DNA from: Lachnospiraceae bacterium
GTDB lineage: Bacteria; Bacillota; Clostridia; Lachnospirales; Lachnospiraceae
Direction of reading: 5' to 3'
Length of the DNA: 44,186 nucleotides
Assembly (NCBI GenBank): GCA_014804245.1
Contig: JAAVAE010000009.1
Span: forward strand, 21,882 to 66,067
Shown here piece by piece: positions 16,489 through 24,274 of the stretch. The notes beneath the pieces were generated by a model. The model had not been told where the DNA came from, made no database searches, and saw only the letters and a list, made by a program, of their open reading frames with translations. Numbering within the stretch: the first letter of the stretch is position 1; every line of letters begins with the position of its first letter. Made by a program: the position numbers and the translations under genes.

Positions 16489-17850
16489 TTATGTTGACCG
16501 ACTCCTCTGTCTTTCTTTACGAAGCATTATGCTAAAATAGATGCCGCAGAGTGTGATTTGCACGATTGTGGAGGCGGGTATGGCAAGGCCGATGTGGAAT
16601 AAGGATACTGGGATTTGTTTGCTCATAAGCCAAGTGATTGGCATTCGCACGCCAAATGCACAAATGGTTCCTTGGAGCATGACAAAGGTTGTTCTGCCGC
16701 ATCCGTTGAAGTAGCCTATAAAGCAGAACAAGAATGAAGTAAATATGCAGTCTATCGCATATGCTTTCAGATACTCAGCAGCTGCCAAAATAATTGCAGT
16801 GTCTTTGGCAAAGATGCCTGCCAGCAAATCACCGCGGAAAAAGGTGAATAAGCACATCACTATGCCTACCACCAAAGAGGACGCGATTCCGCACCACAAC
16901 GCTTTTCTTGCCCGCTCTGGTTTTCCGGCGCCAATATTCTGTGCAACAAAGGCAGACATGGACTGCATATAGGCAGAAGCAACCAGCATCAGGAAACCGC
17001 ACATTTTCTCTGCTACGCCAACGCCTGCTGAGACAACCAGTCCCAAACCATTCATAATAGCCAGGATTACAAGGAAAGAAATGCTTGCCAATAAATCTTG
17101 AAGCGCAATGGGAATTCCAAGCTTTAGTATTTTGCTGATATATATGCCCCTCGCCCGTATATCTTTTAAGGAAAAAGTAAACGGCAGTTCACGCCTCCGG
17201 ATGATAACCAGTGAAATCAATACGCTTACTGCCTGTGCAGATACTGTGGCAATCGCAGCCCCGGCTGCTCCCATATGGAAAAGGGCTACAAGAATCAAAT
17301 CTCCTACAATATTCAGAACGCAGGCAATGAATACTGTGATAAGCGGCACTTTTGAATCGCCGATTCCTCTGAAAATACTGCCTACCAAGTTATAGGCAAC
17401 AATAAATACCGTACCGACAGAACAGATTGTAATGTATGCAGCGGTTTCCCCATAAGCTTCCTCCGGAGCGTGCATTATTTCTGCCAGGAAAGGCGCTGCT
17501 GCGACCATTATCACCGTGAGCGCTATGGCAATCACCCCAAACAGCCAGATTCCGCTTCCGATAATCTTGCCAGCCTCATCTCTTTTCCCTTCACCGATTT
17601 TTCTGCCGACAAAGACAGTCAGCCCCATCGCAAGACCTGTAATCACAATCGTAAGCGTCTGCATGACCTGACTTCCGGTAGACACTGCCGATACAAAAAC
17701 ATCAGCCCGTTCACCGCCAAACTGCCCTACAATCAGCAGGTCACCCGCACCATACATAGTCTGCAAAAATAACGCCAATAATACCGGCAGTGCAAACCGT
17801 ATCAACGGCGCAAAGATTTTTCCTTCCGTGAAATTTTGTGTCTTTTCCAT
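16489..17850 (-). CDS. MATE family multidrug/cation exporter
   Basis: This 453-residue protein has twelve predicted membrane segments and the two-fold MATE layout: an N-terminal LIRFALPVLLALFLQTMYGAG helix with a following Q-rich region, AVSTGSQVMQ, then TVFVGRKIGEGKRDEA after helix 2-3 and the matching QNIGAGKPERARKA in the second half. These are characteristic MATE motifs. It uses a Na+ or H+ gradient to expel organic cations or drugs. ATG 17850 is preceded by AAGGAGG; the longer frame to 17895 runs through the regulatory hairpin. The gene faces the ABC operon and has its own promoter and a structured leader of about 160 nt. It is cargo of the spoVD element. Confidence 0.93.
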   Translation of the reverse strand: MEKTQNFTEGKIFAPLIRFALPVLLALFLQTMYGAGDLLIVGQFGGERADVFVSAVSTGSQVMQTLTIVITGLAMGLTVFVGRKIGEGKRDEAGKIIGSGIWLFGVIAIALTVIMVAAAPFLAEIMHAPEEAYGETAAYITICSVGTVFIVAYNLVGSIFRGIGDSKVPLITVFIACVLNIVGDLILVALFHMGAAGAAIATVSAQAVSVLISLVIIRRRELPFTFSLKDIRARGIYISKILKLGIPIALQDLLASISFLVILAIMNGLGLVVSAGVGVAEKMCGFLMLVASAYMQSMSAFVAQNIGAGKPERARKALWCGIASSLVVGIVMCLFTFFRGDLLAGIFAKDTAIILAAAEYLKAYAIDCIFTSFLFCFIGYFNGCGRTTFVMLQGTICAFGVRMPITWLMSKQIPVSLFHIGLAIPASTIVQITLCGIYFSIMLRKERQRSRST

Positions 17851-17870
17851 AAAATCCTCCTTCATCCAAA

Positions 17871-17977
17871 AACGCCGGATAAGATAACCGCACAAATACT
17901 GTTATCTTATCCGGCATCACACCATACGCTGTGCTTACCCTCCGATAAAAGCCCTATGCGACATCTTATCCGGCGTT
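17871..17977 (-). promoter_or_regulatory. Structured 5' leader of the MATE gene, candidate attenuator or riboswitch
   Basis: Three segments compete on the minus strand. A (17963-17977) AACGCCGGATAAGAT and B (17901-17915) GCCGGATAAGATAAC are repeats; C (17871-17888) is GTTATCTTATCCGGCGTT. C can pair with B over 15 bp, giving a hairpin followed by TTTTT, or with A over 15 bp. The element CATCGGAGGATG upstream is echoed by TTATCGGAGGGTAA between A and B. I do not recognise a known riboswitch class. Confidence 0.65.
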
Positions 17978-18015
17978 ACATTTACGAATTGCAACATCCT
18001 CCGATGAACGTTGTA

Positions 18016-18044
18016 ATTTTACTATGCATTTTACAAAATGTCAA
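18016..18044 (-). promoter_or_regulatory. Promoter of the MATE gene
   Basis: TTGACA (18039-18044), 17 bp, TAAAAT (18016-18021) on the minus strand. This predicts a start near 18009 and a 5' leader of about 160 nt, spanning the competing hairpins. Confidence 0.8.
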
Positions 18045-18228
18045 TAACCTTCAATTTCCTCAAAATGAAGCTTTCACCTAATTTCCATCTTTTGATTTTT
18101 GCACCGTTGGTGTGTTTTTTCTTGACAAAAACTTTATTTTTAATTACTCTATATATGTAGTGGTGTACATATATACTATTACTAAAACGTAGTCAGCAAA
18201 ACTGCAATATTTGAGGTAAAGAACAACT

Positions 18229-18831
18229 ATGGATGAGAAACTATATAAAGAGCTTAGTAAGCTAACAAAAGATAAAAACATATGGAAAGAGAATATCCCC
18301 TATATAGCCTCTTTACTTAAAAATCAATCCGCCAAAATAGTAGCTAAAGCATTGTGGCTGCTTGGTGAAATGGGCTTGCGATATCCGCAAGAGGCTGCGC
18401 CATATATAGGCGAGATTGCTACATTTATTGGTTCGGACAATGACTTGTTGAGAGAGCGCTCCGCTAATGCGCTGGGGAGAATTGGCAGAGCCGATTGCAA
18501 ACTTATTATGCCCTTTATGAACGAGTTGTGTTCCTTAGCAAAAGATAAAAGTCCCAATGTACGGTTGAGTTTTATATGGGCATCTGAAAATATCGCAACA
18601 AATGCACCGACAGTATATAAGGACTGTTTAACAATATTTGCAGACCTTCTAAATGATGAAAACGAAAGAGTGAGAATAGAAGCGCCAGAGATGTTTCGAG
18701 TTTTAGGAAAGCGCGTGCCAGAGTTTGTTGAGCCGTACTTAGATAAATTAAAAGATATGGCCGACCACGACGAGGTAAACGTAGTTCGTATTCATGCCGC
18801 AGGAGCAATCAAAGCTACAATTAGCCATTAA
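18229..18831 (+). CDS. HEAT-repeat protein
   Basis: A 200-residue, fully helical protein built of about five HEAT-like helix pairs. Repeats are seen at SAKIVAKALWLLGEMG, DNDLLRERSANALGRIG, SPNVRLSFIWASENIA, NERVRIEAPEMFRVLG and EVNVVRIHAAGAIK. Each has the Arg and Ala/Leu pattern of HEAT helices. Such small proteins are usually binding scaffolds. There is no signal peptide, so it is cytosolic. A GAGG lies 12 bases before ATG 18229. Upstream, TTGACA at 18123 has no clear partner at 17 bp, and an AT-rich dyad around 18160-18180 could be an operator. Its role in the element is unknown; its codon use is more AT-rich than the ABC genes beside it. Confidence 0.75.
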   Translation: MDEKLYKELSKLTKDKNIWKENIPYIASLLKNQSAKIVAKALWLLGEMGLRYPQEAAPYIGEIATFIGSDNDLLRERSANALGRIGRADCKLIMPFMNELCSLAKDKSPNVRLSFIWASENIATNAPTVYKDCLTIFADLLNDENERVRIEAPEMFRVLGKRVPEFVEPYLDKLKDMADHDEVNVVRIHAAGAIKATISH

Positions 18832-18913
18832 TGTTACAGAGGAATCGTCAGTTACGGGAAACAGCAAAGCATCAGGGGAATGACGGGATGCGAAGGAATA
18901 TGAATAACGTAGC

Positions 18914-19254
18914 GGGCAAATTGAAGCAGTGTGGTGGGCGGATTTTGGTGTCGTGGTGCCCGCGCTGAGGGCTGACGGTACAAAAAACCTCCCCAGAACC
19001 TTATGGGAAGTGGTTAGAAGGAGCCGTATCCCTTTAAATACCCAGCAATCCGCGGACAGGATGTCCGCGGAAGGCGTAACTTGGTCCACGGATGGACCAA
19101 TACGCCGTTTGCGTCAGCCTTGATAAACCTTCCAAGGGATACGCGCTCCTTCTTACCACTGTACATAGGTTCTGAGGAGGTTTTTTGTACCGTCAGCCCT
19201 CAGCGCGGGCACCACGACACCAAAATCCGCCCACCACACTGCTTCAATTTGCCC
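18914..19254 (+). repeat. Long palindromic element, copy 4
   Basis: Arms of about 80 bp are nearly perfectly complementary (GGGCAAATTGAAGCAGTGTG at 18914 against the arm ending at 19254). The core reads on the plus strand, with hairpins CCGCGGAC/GTCCGCGG and TTGGTCC/GGACCAA. It ends only 18 bp from the attachment site and lies 3' of the HEAT gene and of the 5' PBP fragment, whose frame runs into its arm and stops at 19200. Confidence 0.85.
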
Positions 19255-20375
19255 CCTCTTCTTCTCCGTTCCATAAACACCGGTTTACAGCTGTTCATGG
19301 TTGCCTGCACAAAGTTCTCCGCCCCATGCCCCGCAATTTTATGGCATCGAATCTTCCGATCCTCCACCATAATATACCCCGGACAGCTAAACTGATCCTC
19401 CGTAGTAACCACACCGCCCTCCAGCCCGGCTGCTGCTGTGATGATTTTGAAGGTGGAACCCGGTTCATACGTATCACTGATACATCCATTTCGCCACATC
19501 CCATTCAATAACTCCTGTTTTTTTTCTTCTGTAAGTCCTGTGGTATCTGTTCCATCCTGTAATGTATAAGGCTCGTTCAGATTAAATTCCGGCACATCCA
19601 CCATTGCCATGATTTCTCCATTTTGCGGGTTCATGACAATAATCGACACTCTGTCCGCCTCCTTGGTCTCCATAACCTGTTTTGCAAGCTGGGTGGCATA
19701 GCTTTGGATGTTCATATCCAGGCTGGTATAAAGGTCATTGCCCGCAATAGGCTCAACCCTCTCCTCCCCTGCCGCGTCAAGTTCCACTCCTTTGGCGTCC
19801 GTGACAGTGAGAATCATTCCATCCTCACCCCTTAAGTACTCTTCGTATTTGACCTCCAGACCAATAATACCCTGATTATCCCCTCCTGTAAATCCCAACA
19901 CCTTTGACGCCAGCGAATCATAGGGATAATAACGCTTATAGTCTTCATCTACCTTGACCCCTTCCAGATTATAGGCACGGATGGCATCTCCTATTTCTTT
20001 ATCCACATTGCTCTTGATTTTCTCTATAGCTGAATACTTTTCAACCCTCTTCCGCACATACTCCTCCGAAAGATCCAGCTCCTTACAAAGGACTTCTACG
20101 ATTTTATCAGGATCCTTAATCTGGTTATGTATGACGGAAATCGTGCAGACTGTTTTATTATCAGCTATGACGGTTCCGTTTGCATCCAGTATCCTTCCTC
20201 TTGCCGCTTTGATACTTCTTTCTCTTTCGTGAAGCTCCTTTGCCTTTTCCGTATAGTAATCTGACTGAAATACCATCAGATATACTAATCTTCCAGCAAG
20301 AACTACGAAAATGATAAGACATGCAAAAAAAATCGTGACAATCTTTTTTCTGTTATAGGTTTTGCTTTTAGTCAT
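19200..20375 (-). CDS. spoVD: SpoVD-type PBP, 5' fragment (N-terminus, dimer domain and nucleophile Ser)
   Basis: The genuine gene covers 20375 to 19287 (363 residues); the remaining codons to the stop at 19200 are read from element DNA. It begins with a basic head, one membrane segment (about residues 12-33), the PBP dimerisation domain (RGRILDANGTVIADN near 58) and the start of the transpeptidase with the nucleophile in YEPGSTFKI (Ser307, Lys310). It ends ATMNSC followed by Lys364, where an active PBP needs Asn. As it stands, the product lacks the Asn of SxN, the third motif and the C-terminal half, so it should not be catalytic. The ATG at 20375 is five bases after GAGG, which is buried in a hairpin stem. 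By gene order this is spoVD, needed for spore cortex in Bacillus. Confidence 0.92.
   Translation of the reverse strand: MTKSKTYNRKKIVTIFFACLIIFVVLAGRLVYLMVFQSDYYTEKAKELHERERSIKAARGRILDANGTVIADNKTVCTISVIHNQIKDPDKIVEVLCKELDLSEEYVRKRVEKYSAIEKIKSNVDKEIGDAIRAYNLEGVKVDEDYKRYYPYDSLASKVLGFTGGDNQGIIGLEVKYEEYLRGEDGMILTVTDAKGVELDAAGEERVEPIAGNDLYTSLDMNIQSYATQLAKQVMETKEADRVSIIVMNPQNGEIMAMVDVPEFNLNEPYTLQDGTDTTGLTEEKKQELLNGMWRNGCISDTYEPGSTFKIITAAAGLEGGVVTTEDQFSCPGYIMVEDRKIRCHKIAGHGAENFVQATMNSCKPVFMERRRRGGKLKQCGGRILVSWCPR
19272..19297 (-). other. Attachment site at the far end of the element
   Basis: On the minus strand TGAACAGC-TGTAA-ACCGG-TGTTTAT. The core CTGTAA matches the site at 11304-11309. GGTGTTTATG on the element side is the inverted partner of CATAAACACC at the recombinase end; the chromosome side encodes MNSC of the PBP. 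Confidence 0.85.
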
Positions 20376-20378
20376 AAA

Positions 20379-20428
20379 AACCTCATAGAAAAGGTATTAT
20401 TATAATCTATTACCTATTCTATGAGGTT
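20379..20428 (-). promoter_or_regulatory. Hairpin covering the spoVD ribosome site
   Basis: On the minus strand AACCTCATAGAA (20417-20428) pairs perfectly with TTCTATGAGGTT (20379-20390), with AGGTA/TACCT extending the stem, and TTTTT then ATG follows. The GAGG ribosome site is within the stem. The structure can act as an attenuator, a terminator, or a block to translation. Confidence 0.7.
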
Positions 20429-20443
20429 ATTCTTTTAAGATAT

Positions 20444-20576
20444 GTAACTGTTCAGTACCTTCACAGTTACAATGCAAAATCCATCCTAAATTGCCTACGG
20501 CAATGGGATTTTGTATGCCTGAATCATGTTCTTACGGTCTCAGCAGTAAATGCTTCGACCTGTACTGAATAGTTAC
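20444..20576. repeat. Nested palindromic repeat (MITE-like) between the two PBP genes
   Basis: The ends are GTAACTGTTCAGTAC (20444) and GTACTGAATAGTTAC (to 20576), inverted with two mismatches. Inside, ATGCAAAATCC pairs with GGATTTTGTAT, around ATTGCC/GGCAAT. Terminal inverted repeats plus an inner hairpin and no ORF fit a small non-autonomous element. Confidence 0.7.
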
Positions 20577-20585
20577 GATATTTCT

Positions 20586-22814
20586 TTATTCTGCTGGTGT
20601 CGGTTCCGCGGAAGGCTCTGCCGTCCCCTCTTCTCCGCCGGCGCTTTGTCCCAAATCATAGCTTCCGCCAAGGGCGTGACCGGTTTCAGGATCCACATAT
20701 TCTCCGGTATTCGGATCTACCGCGTAGCCGGTAGCAGGATCAATAGGGAAAGTCTTCCATATTGCTTCCTTGGGCGCTTCTTCTTCACCTTCTCCATTGC
20801 CTTCGGGATTTTCCTCGCCGGATTCCCCATCAGGAGAGTCGCCTTCTTCCCCTTCTCCTTCCGTTACGGGAGGTGTCATGATTTCAATCTGCAGTGCTTC
20901 AAGTTCTTCAATTTCTTTTTCTGAAAGCTCTTCTGTCATGAATATCCCTTTATAAGGAAGTACTTCCGTGAGAATGTTCTTTACGATTCTGGTGGCAAAT
21001 TTTGCATCATCCATAATGCTTCCCGGAACATTCGGTCTGTCTACTACCACATATATGGCAATCTGCGGATCATCTATAGGCGCATATCCCATAAAAGATA
21101 CCACATACTCTCTGTTACCGCGGGGCAGGGTTTCGGCAGTTCCCGTTTTCCCGCCGATCAGATATCCGGCAGGTCTTGCGGTCTTTCCTGTTCCGTTTTC
21201 TCCGGATACCACCAGATTACACATTTCACGCACCTTAGCCGAAGTGCTCTCGGAAATCGTCTGCTTTAAGATTCTCGGTTCTATATTCTGTACCGTGGCC
21301 CCCGATGGGCTTACTATTTTACTGACCAGATGAGGTTCATAATAGTATCCGCCGTTTATCAGCGAACAGAATCCGCTTATCATCTGAATCATAGTGGCAT
21401 TGTATCCCTGTCCAAAGCTATTCGTCGCAAGGTCCGTCAGCCCCATGGTATCTTTGTTATAAACTACGCTTGCCGTTCTCGCCTCGCCCGCAAGATCAAT
21501 GTTTGTCTTAAGCCCGATATTAAAAATGTGCTGAAAATCCGTAAACGTATCTACCCCTGTAGCCATAGCGATATACATCATATTTACATTGCAGGATCTC
21601 TCCACTCCCTCTGCAATCGACAAATATCCATCACCATATTTATTGTGGCATTTGATATCATGGGTACCTACATGCAGCTTTCCTTCGCAATTATATTTCT
21701 CGTCTCCGATAATGCTTCCGCTTTCTATCCCTGCTGCTACGGTAAAGGGCTTTGAAACAGATCCAGGCTCATAAGTATCACTGATACAGAAATTTTTCCA
21801 CAGTGCATTCAACTGCCGGTAGAATGCCTCATTATCTTCCTCTATTGCTTTCACATTCTCTGCATTGATGTATTCCCCGGTTCTTTTTCCCTCTTCATCT
21901 AAAATAGGCATTCCAATGAGCGCATCCGTGTTTCTGGTGTCATTCAGGTCATAGACCGGATAACTCGCCATCGCCAGAATCCTTCCGGTGTTCACTTCCA
22001 TTATGATGCAGCCTGTATTTAAGGCGCCGCAGCCTTCATGCGCATTGTCTCTATACTGCTCGTCAAATTTTTTCAGATACTTTTCTACAATGCTTTGTAT
22101 ATTGATGTCAATCGTAGATACCACACTGTTGCCATCTTCGGCAGAAATCGTGGTTCTCTGCAGATTGGAATCATCGTTGAGATACCCATACTCCCTGCCG
22201 GGTGTTCCTGATAAAATATCATTATAATACTCTTCCAGTCCATAGGAGCCTATATTATCGCTTGTGGTAAATCCAATCACATCACAGGCAAGGGTATTTC
22301 CCGGATAGGTTCTCTTATATTCCTCTTCAAACCAAATTCCTTTTATCAGCGAATCTTCCGCACTCTGCATTTCCAGAAATCCTTCAATCTGCTCATATTC
22401 CAGGCGTCTTGCAAGCACGCGATAACGGGACGTATCCTTATTCGCTTCTATGTAAGCACGCACATCGGAAGTATCGATTCCCAACTGGCTCCGCAGTGCA
22501 TCAAGGGTAGGCTCAAGATATTCCTCCTTCTCTGACACTGCCACTGCATCCAGCACCACATTGTAAACCTTTTCGCTCGTTGCCAGAATGCTTCCATTGG
22601 CATCATAAATCGTACCTCTTTTAGCCGGAAGCGTGGTACTATCATATCTTTGCTGCGACAGAACCTGCTTTTTATATCGCTCGCCGTTATCTCTTGTAAT
22701 GGCAAACAACCGATAAGATAATCCCACAAAAGCCAGCAGTACCAATAAAAAAAGTACTACCAGCTTCTTTTGCATCTTAATTGTGAATTTACTATGCTTC
22801 CTTTTACTATCCAA
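20586..22814 (-). CDS. Class B penicillin-binding protein (division/sporulation transpeptidase, PbpB position)
   Basis: A complete 742-residue class B PBP that cross-links peptidoglycan. It has a short cytoplasmic head, one membrane segment (about 17-36), the dimer domain (RGTIYDANGSILATS near 66), and a transpeptidase domain with all three motifs intact: SVSK (Ser352), SCN (Ser407) and KTGTAE (Lys555). After residue 640 a low-complexity tail rich in Glu, Pro and Gly extends about 100 residues, longer than usual and without a PASTA domain. The TTG start at 22814 has only a weak AGGTG site; ATG 22775 is possible but would shorten the head. By gene order (ftsL then this gene) it matches pbpB, the essential division PBP. 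Since the next PBP is interrupted, this is probably the one in use during growth. Confidence 0.93.
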   Translation of the reverse strand: MDSKRKHSKFTIKMQKKLVVLFLLVLLAFVGLSYRLFAITRDNGERYKKQVLSQQRYDSTTLPAKRGTIYDANGSILATSEKVYNVVLDAVAVSEKEEYLEPTLDALRSQLGIDTSDVRAYIEANKDTSRYRVLARRLEYEQIEGFLEMQSAEDSLIKGIWFEEEYKRTYPGNTLACDVIGFTTSDNIGSYGLEEYYNDILSGTPGREYGYLNDDSNLQRTTISAEDGNSVVSTIDINIQSIVEKYLKKFDEQYRDNAHEGCGALNTGCIIMEVNTGRILAMASYPVYDLNDTRNTDALIGMPILDEEGKRTGEYINAENVKAIEEDNEAFYRQLNALWKNFCISDTYEPGSVSKPFTVAAGIESGSIIGDEKYNCEGKLHVGTHDIKCHNKYGDGYLSIAEGVERSCNVNMMYIAMATGVDTFTDFQHIFNIGLKTNIDLAGEARTASVVYNKDTMGLTDLATNSFGQGYNATMIQMISGFCSLINGGYYYEPHLVSKIVSPSGATVQNIEPRILKQTISESTSAKVREMCNLVVSGENGTGKTARPAGYLIGGKTGTAETLPRGNREYVVSFMGYAPIDDPQIAIYVVVDRPNVPGSIMDDAKFATRIVKNILTEVLPYKGIFMTEELSEKEIEELEALQIEIMTPPVTEGEGEEGDSPDGESGEENPEGNGEGEEEAPKEAIWKTFPIDPATGYAVDPNTGEYVDPETGHALGGSYDLGQSAGGEEGTAEPSAEPTPAE

Positions 22815-22827
22815 AACTGCACCTGCC

Positions 22828-23304
22828 CTAATCCGGAATGTCTCCTGTCTGTCTTATGTAATCGCTTCCTTCACCATTGAAGATTACAATCTGCCCTTCC
22901 TTAGCGTAACTCATACCAAGCTCCTGAATGGCAACTCTCTTTACCTCCTCCAGATTAATATCACTTGTTATCCTATTATAATTCTCATCATTATCACGCT
23001 TCAACTCATTGAGTTCACTTTCCAACGCCGCAATATGCTTGATACTGTTGGTAATATCCGACTGCAACGTTAAATACCATGTAAGGATAAAACCAGCTGC
23101 CACCATAGCGACTGCCATGGAAAGCACAGAGCCAATGTTCATATGGCGCGCACGTTCCCGGTTCTTACGGGTTCTGGTGCTCACCTTCCTTAGCGGTTCG
23201 TTCTCTCTCTCAGGCACTGCCTGCAATCTTCTGGCAGTATTTCCCTGCACATAAACGCTGTTCCTATATGCAGCTCTTCTTCTTGCTCTCTCATCTACTG
23301 CCAT
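22828..23304 (-). CDS. ftsL: Cell division protein FtsL
   Basis: A 158-residue bitopic protein that joins DivIC and FtsQ in the divisome. The N-terminal 56 residues are very basic and cytoplasmic, followed by one membrane segment (about 57-80, LSMAVAMVAAGFILTWYLTL), a coiled coil (ALESELNELKRDNDENYNRI) and the short motif AIQELGMSYAKEGQIVIF that marks FtsL/DivIC-type proteins. ATG 23304 follows AAGGAG. It sits between rsmH and the first PBP exactly as expected. Sequence conservation is low, so synteny and topology carry the call. Confidence 0.9.
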   Translation of the reverse strand: MAVDERARRRAAYRNSVYVQGNTARRLQAVPERENEPLRKVSTRTRKNRERARHMNIGSVLSMAVAMVAAGFILTWYLTLQSDITNSIKHIAALESELNELKRDNDENYNRITSDINLEEVKRVAIQELGMSYAKEGQIVIFNGEGSDYIRQTGDIPD

Positions 23305-23325
23305 TCTTTTTAGTCTCCTTATTTT

Positions 23326-24261
23326 TTATGCTTTTTCAAATATTCTCAGCTTTGCGCTTTTCGACCTGGGATTTTCTTCCCGCTCTTCTTCCCCCGGCAA
23401 AATCGGTTTTCCAGTTATGACCTTACCCTGACTTACTTTTCCGCATACACATACCGGAAATGAAGGGGGGCATGTACAAGGATTTGCCGCCTGTTTAAAT
23501 GCCATCTTTACGATCCGGTCTTCAAGCGAATGAAATGTGATGATACACAGTCTTCCTCCCGGATTTAACAAATCAATCAATTCGTTCAGGGAATCCTTCA
23601 ATACTTCAAGTTCCTTGTTGCATTCAATCCTGATTGCCTGAAACGTGCGTTTGGATGGATGCCCCCCTTCTGCACGCATCTTTGCCGGAATGGATGCCCT
23701 TATGATCTCATTCAATTCACCGGTCGTTTCTATGGGCTTCTTTTCTCTTGCTTGTACAATATGTTTTGCTATATTTTTTGCAAATTTCTCCTCGCCGTAA
23801 TCCCTGATGACTCGGAACAATTCCATCTCATCATAATGATTGACAATCTCCCTTGCTGTAAGACTCTGGCTCCTATCCATCCTCATATCAAGAGGTGTGT
23901 CAAACCGGTAGGAAAATCCTCTCTCCTGAGTGTCCAACTGATAGGATGATACGCCCAGATCCAGCATCATTCCGTCTATGCCGGTAACGCCAAGCGATGC
24001 GAGAACAGCTTTGGTATTTCGATAATTGCTTCTGACGATGGAAACCTTGTCTCCAAATTCAGAAAGCCTTTTACCCGCAGCCTCGATTGCAGCTTCATCC
24101 TGATCGATTCCAATCAGTCTTCCGCTCTCTCCAAGCCTTGCGGCAATTTCCCGGGAATGCCCCCCGCCGCCTAACGTTCCGTCCACATAAATCCCGCCCG
24201 GCTTTATGTTCAATCCTTCGATTGTCTCCTCAAGCAATACGGATGTGTGCTTAAAAGCCAT
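23326..24261 (-). CDS. rsmH: 16S rRNA (cytosine-1402-N4)-methyltransferase RsmH
   Basis: RsmH (MraW) methylates N4 of C1402 in the 16S rRNA P site using S-adenosylmethionine. The frame shows the N-terminal [13 protein letters not shown], the SAM loop [15 protein letters not shown] near residue 30, the [10 protein letters not shown] motif near 100, [11 protein letters not shown] near 210 and the C-terminal [15 protein letters not shown] 24261 lies six bases after AAAGGAG and 13 bp after the mraZ stop; an upstream frame extension to 24291 overlaps mraZ and has no site. Length of 311 residues is normal. Confidence 0.97.
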   Translation of the reverse strand: MAFKHTSVLLEETIEGLNIKPGGIYVDGTLGGGGHSREIAARLGESGRLIGIDQDEAAIEAAGKRLSEFGDKVSIVRSNYRNTKAVLASLGVTGIDGMMLDLGVSSYQLDTQERGFSYRFDTPLDMRMDRSQSLTAREIVNHYDEMELFRVIRDYGEEKFAKNIAKHIVQAREKKPIETTGELNEIIRASIPAKMRAEGGHPSKRTFQAIRIECNKELEVLKDSLNELIDLLNPGGRLCIITFHSLEDRIVKMAFKQAANPCTCPPSFPVCVCGKVSQGKVITGKPILPGEEEREENPRSKSAKLRIFEKA

Positions 24262-24274
24262 TGTTGCTCCTTTA

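Larger units (their letters stand above)
11304..19285. mobile_element. 8.0-kb serine-recombinase element interrupting spoVD
   Basis: The element is bounded by two copies of a site sharing CTGTAA at 11304-11309 and 19285-19290, which places the exchange points 7,981 bp apart. It encodes a large serine recombinase at one end, a 59-residue overlapping ORF, a three-gene ABC transporter, a MATE exporter, a HEAT-repeat protein and two long palindromes. Excision at AA rebuilds the PBP reading frame and its SxN motif exactly. The excised junction would be a palindrome (ATAAACACC, eight central bases, GGTGTTTAT), as expected of attP for this recombinase class. No capsid, conjugation or replication genes are seen. 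Confidence 0.88.
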
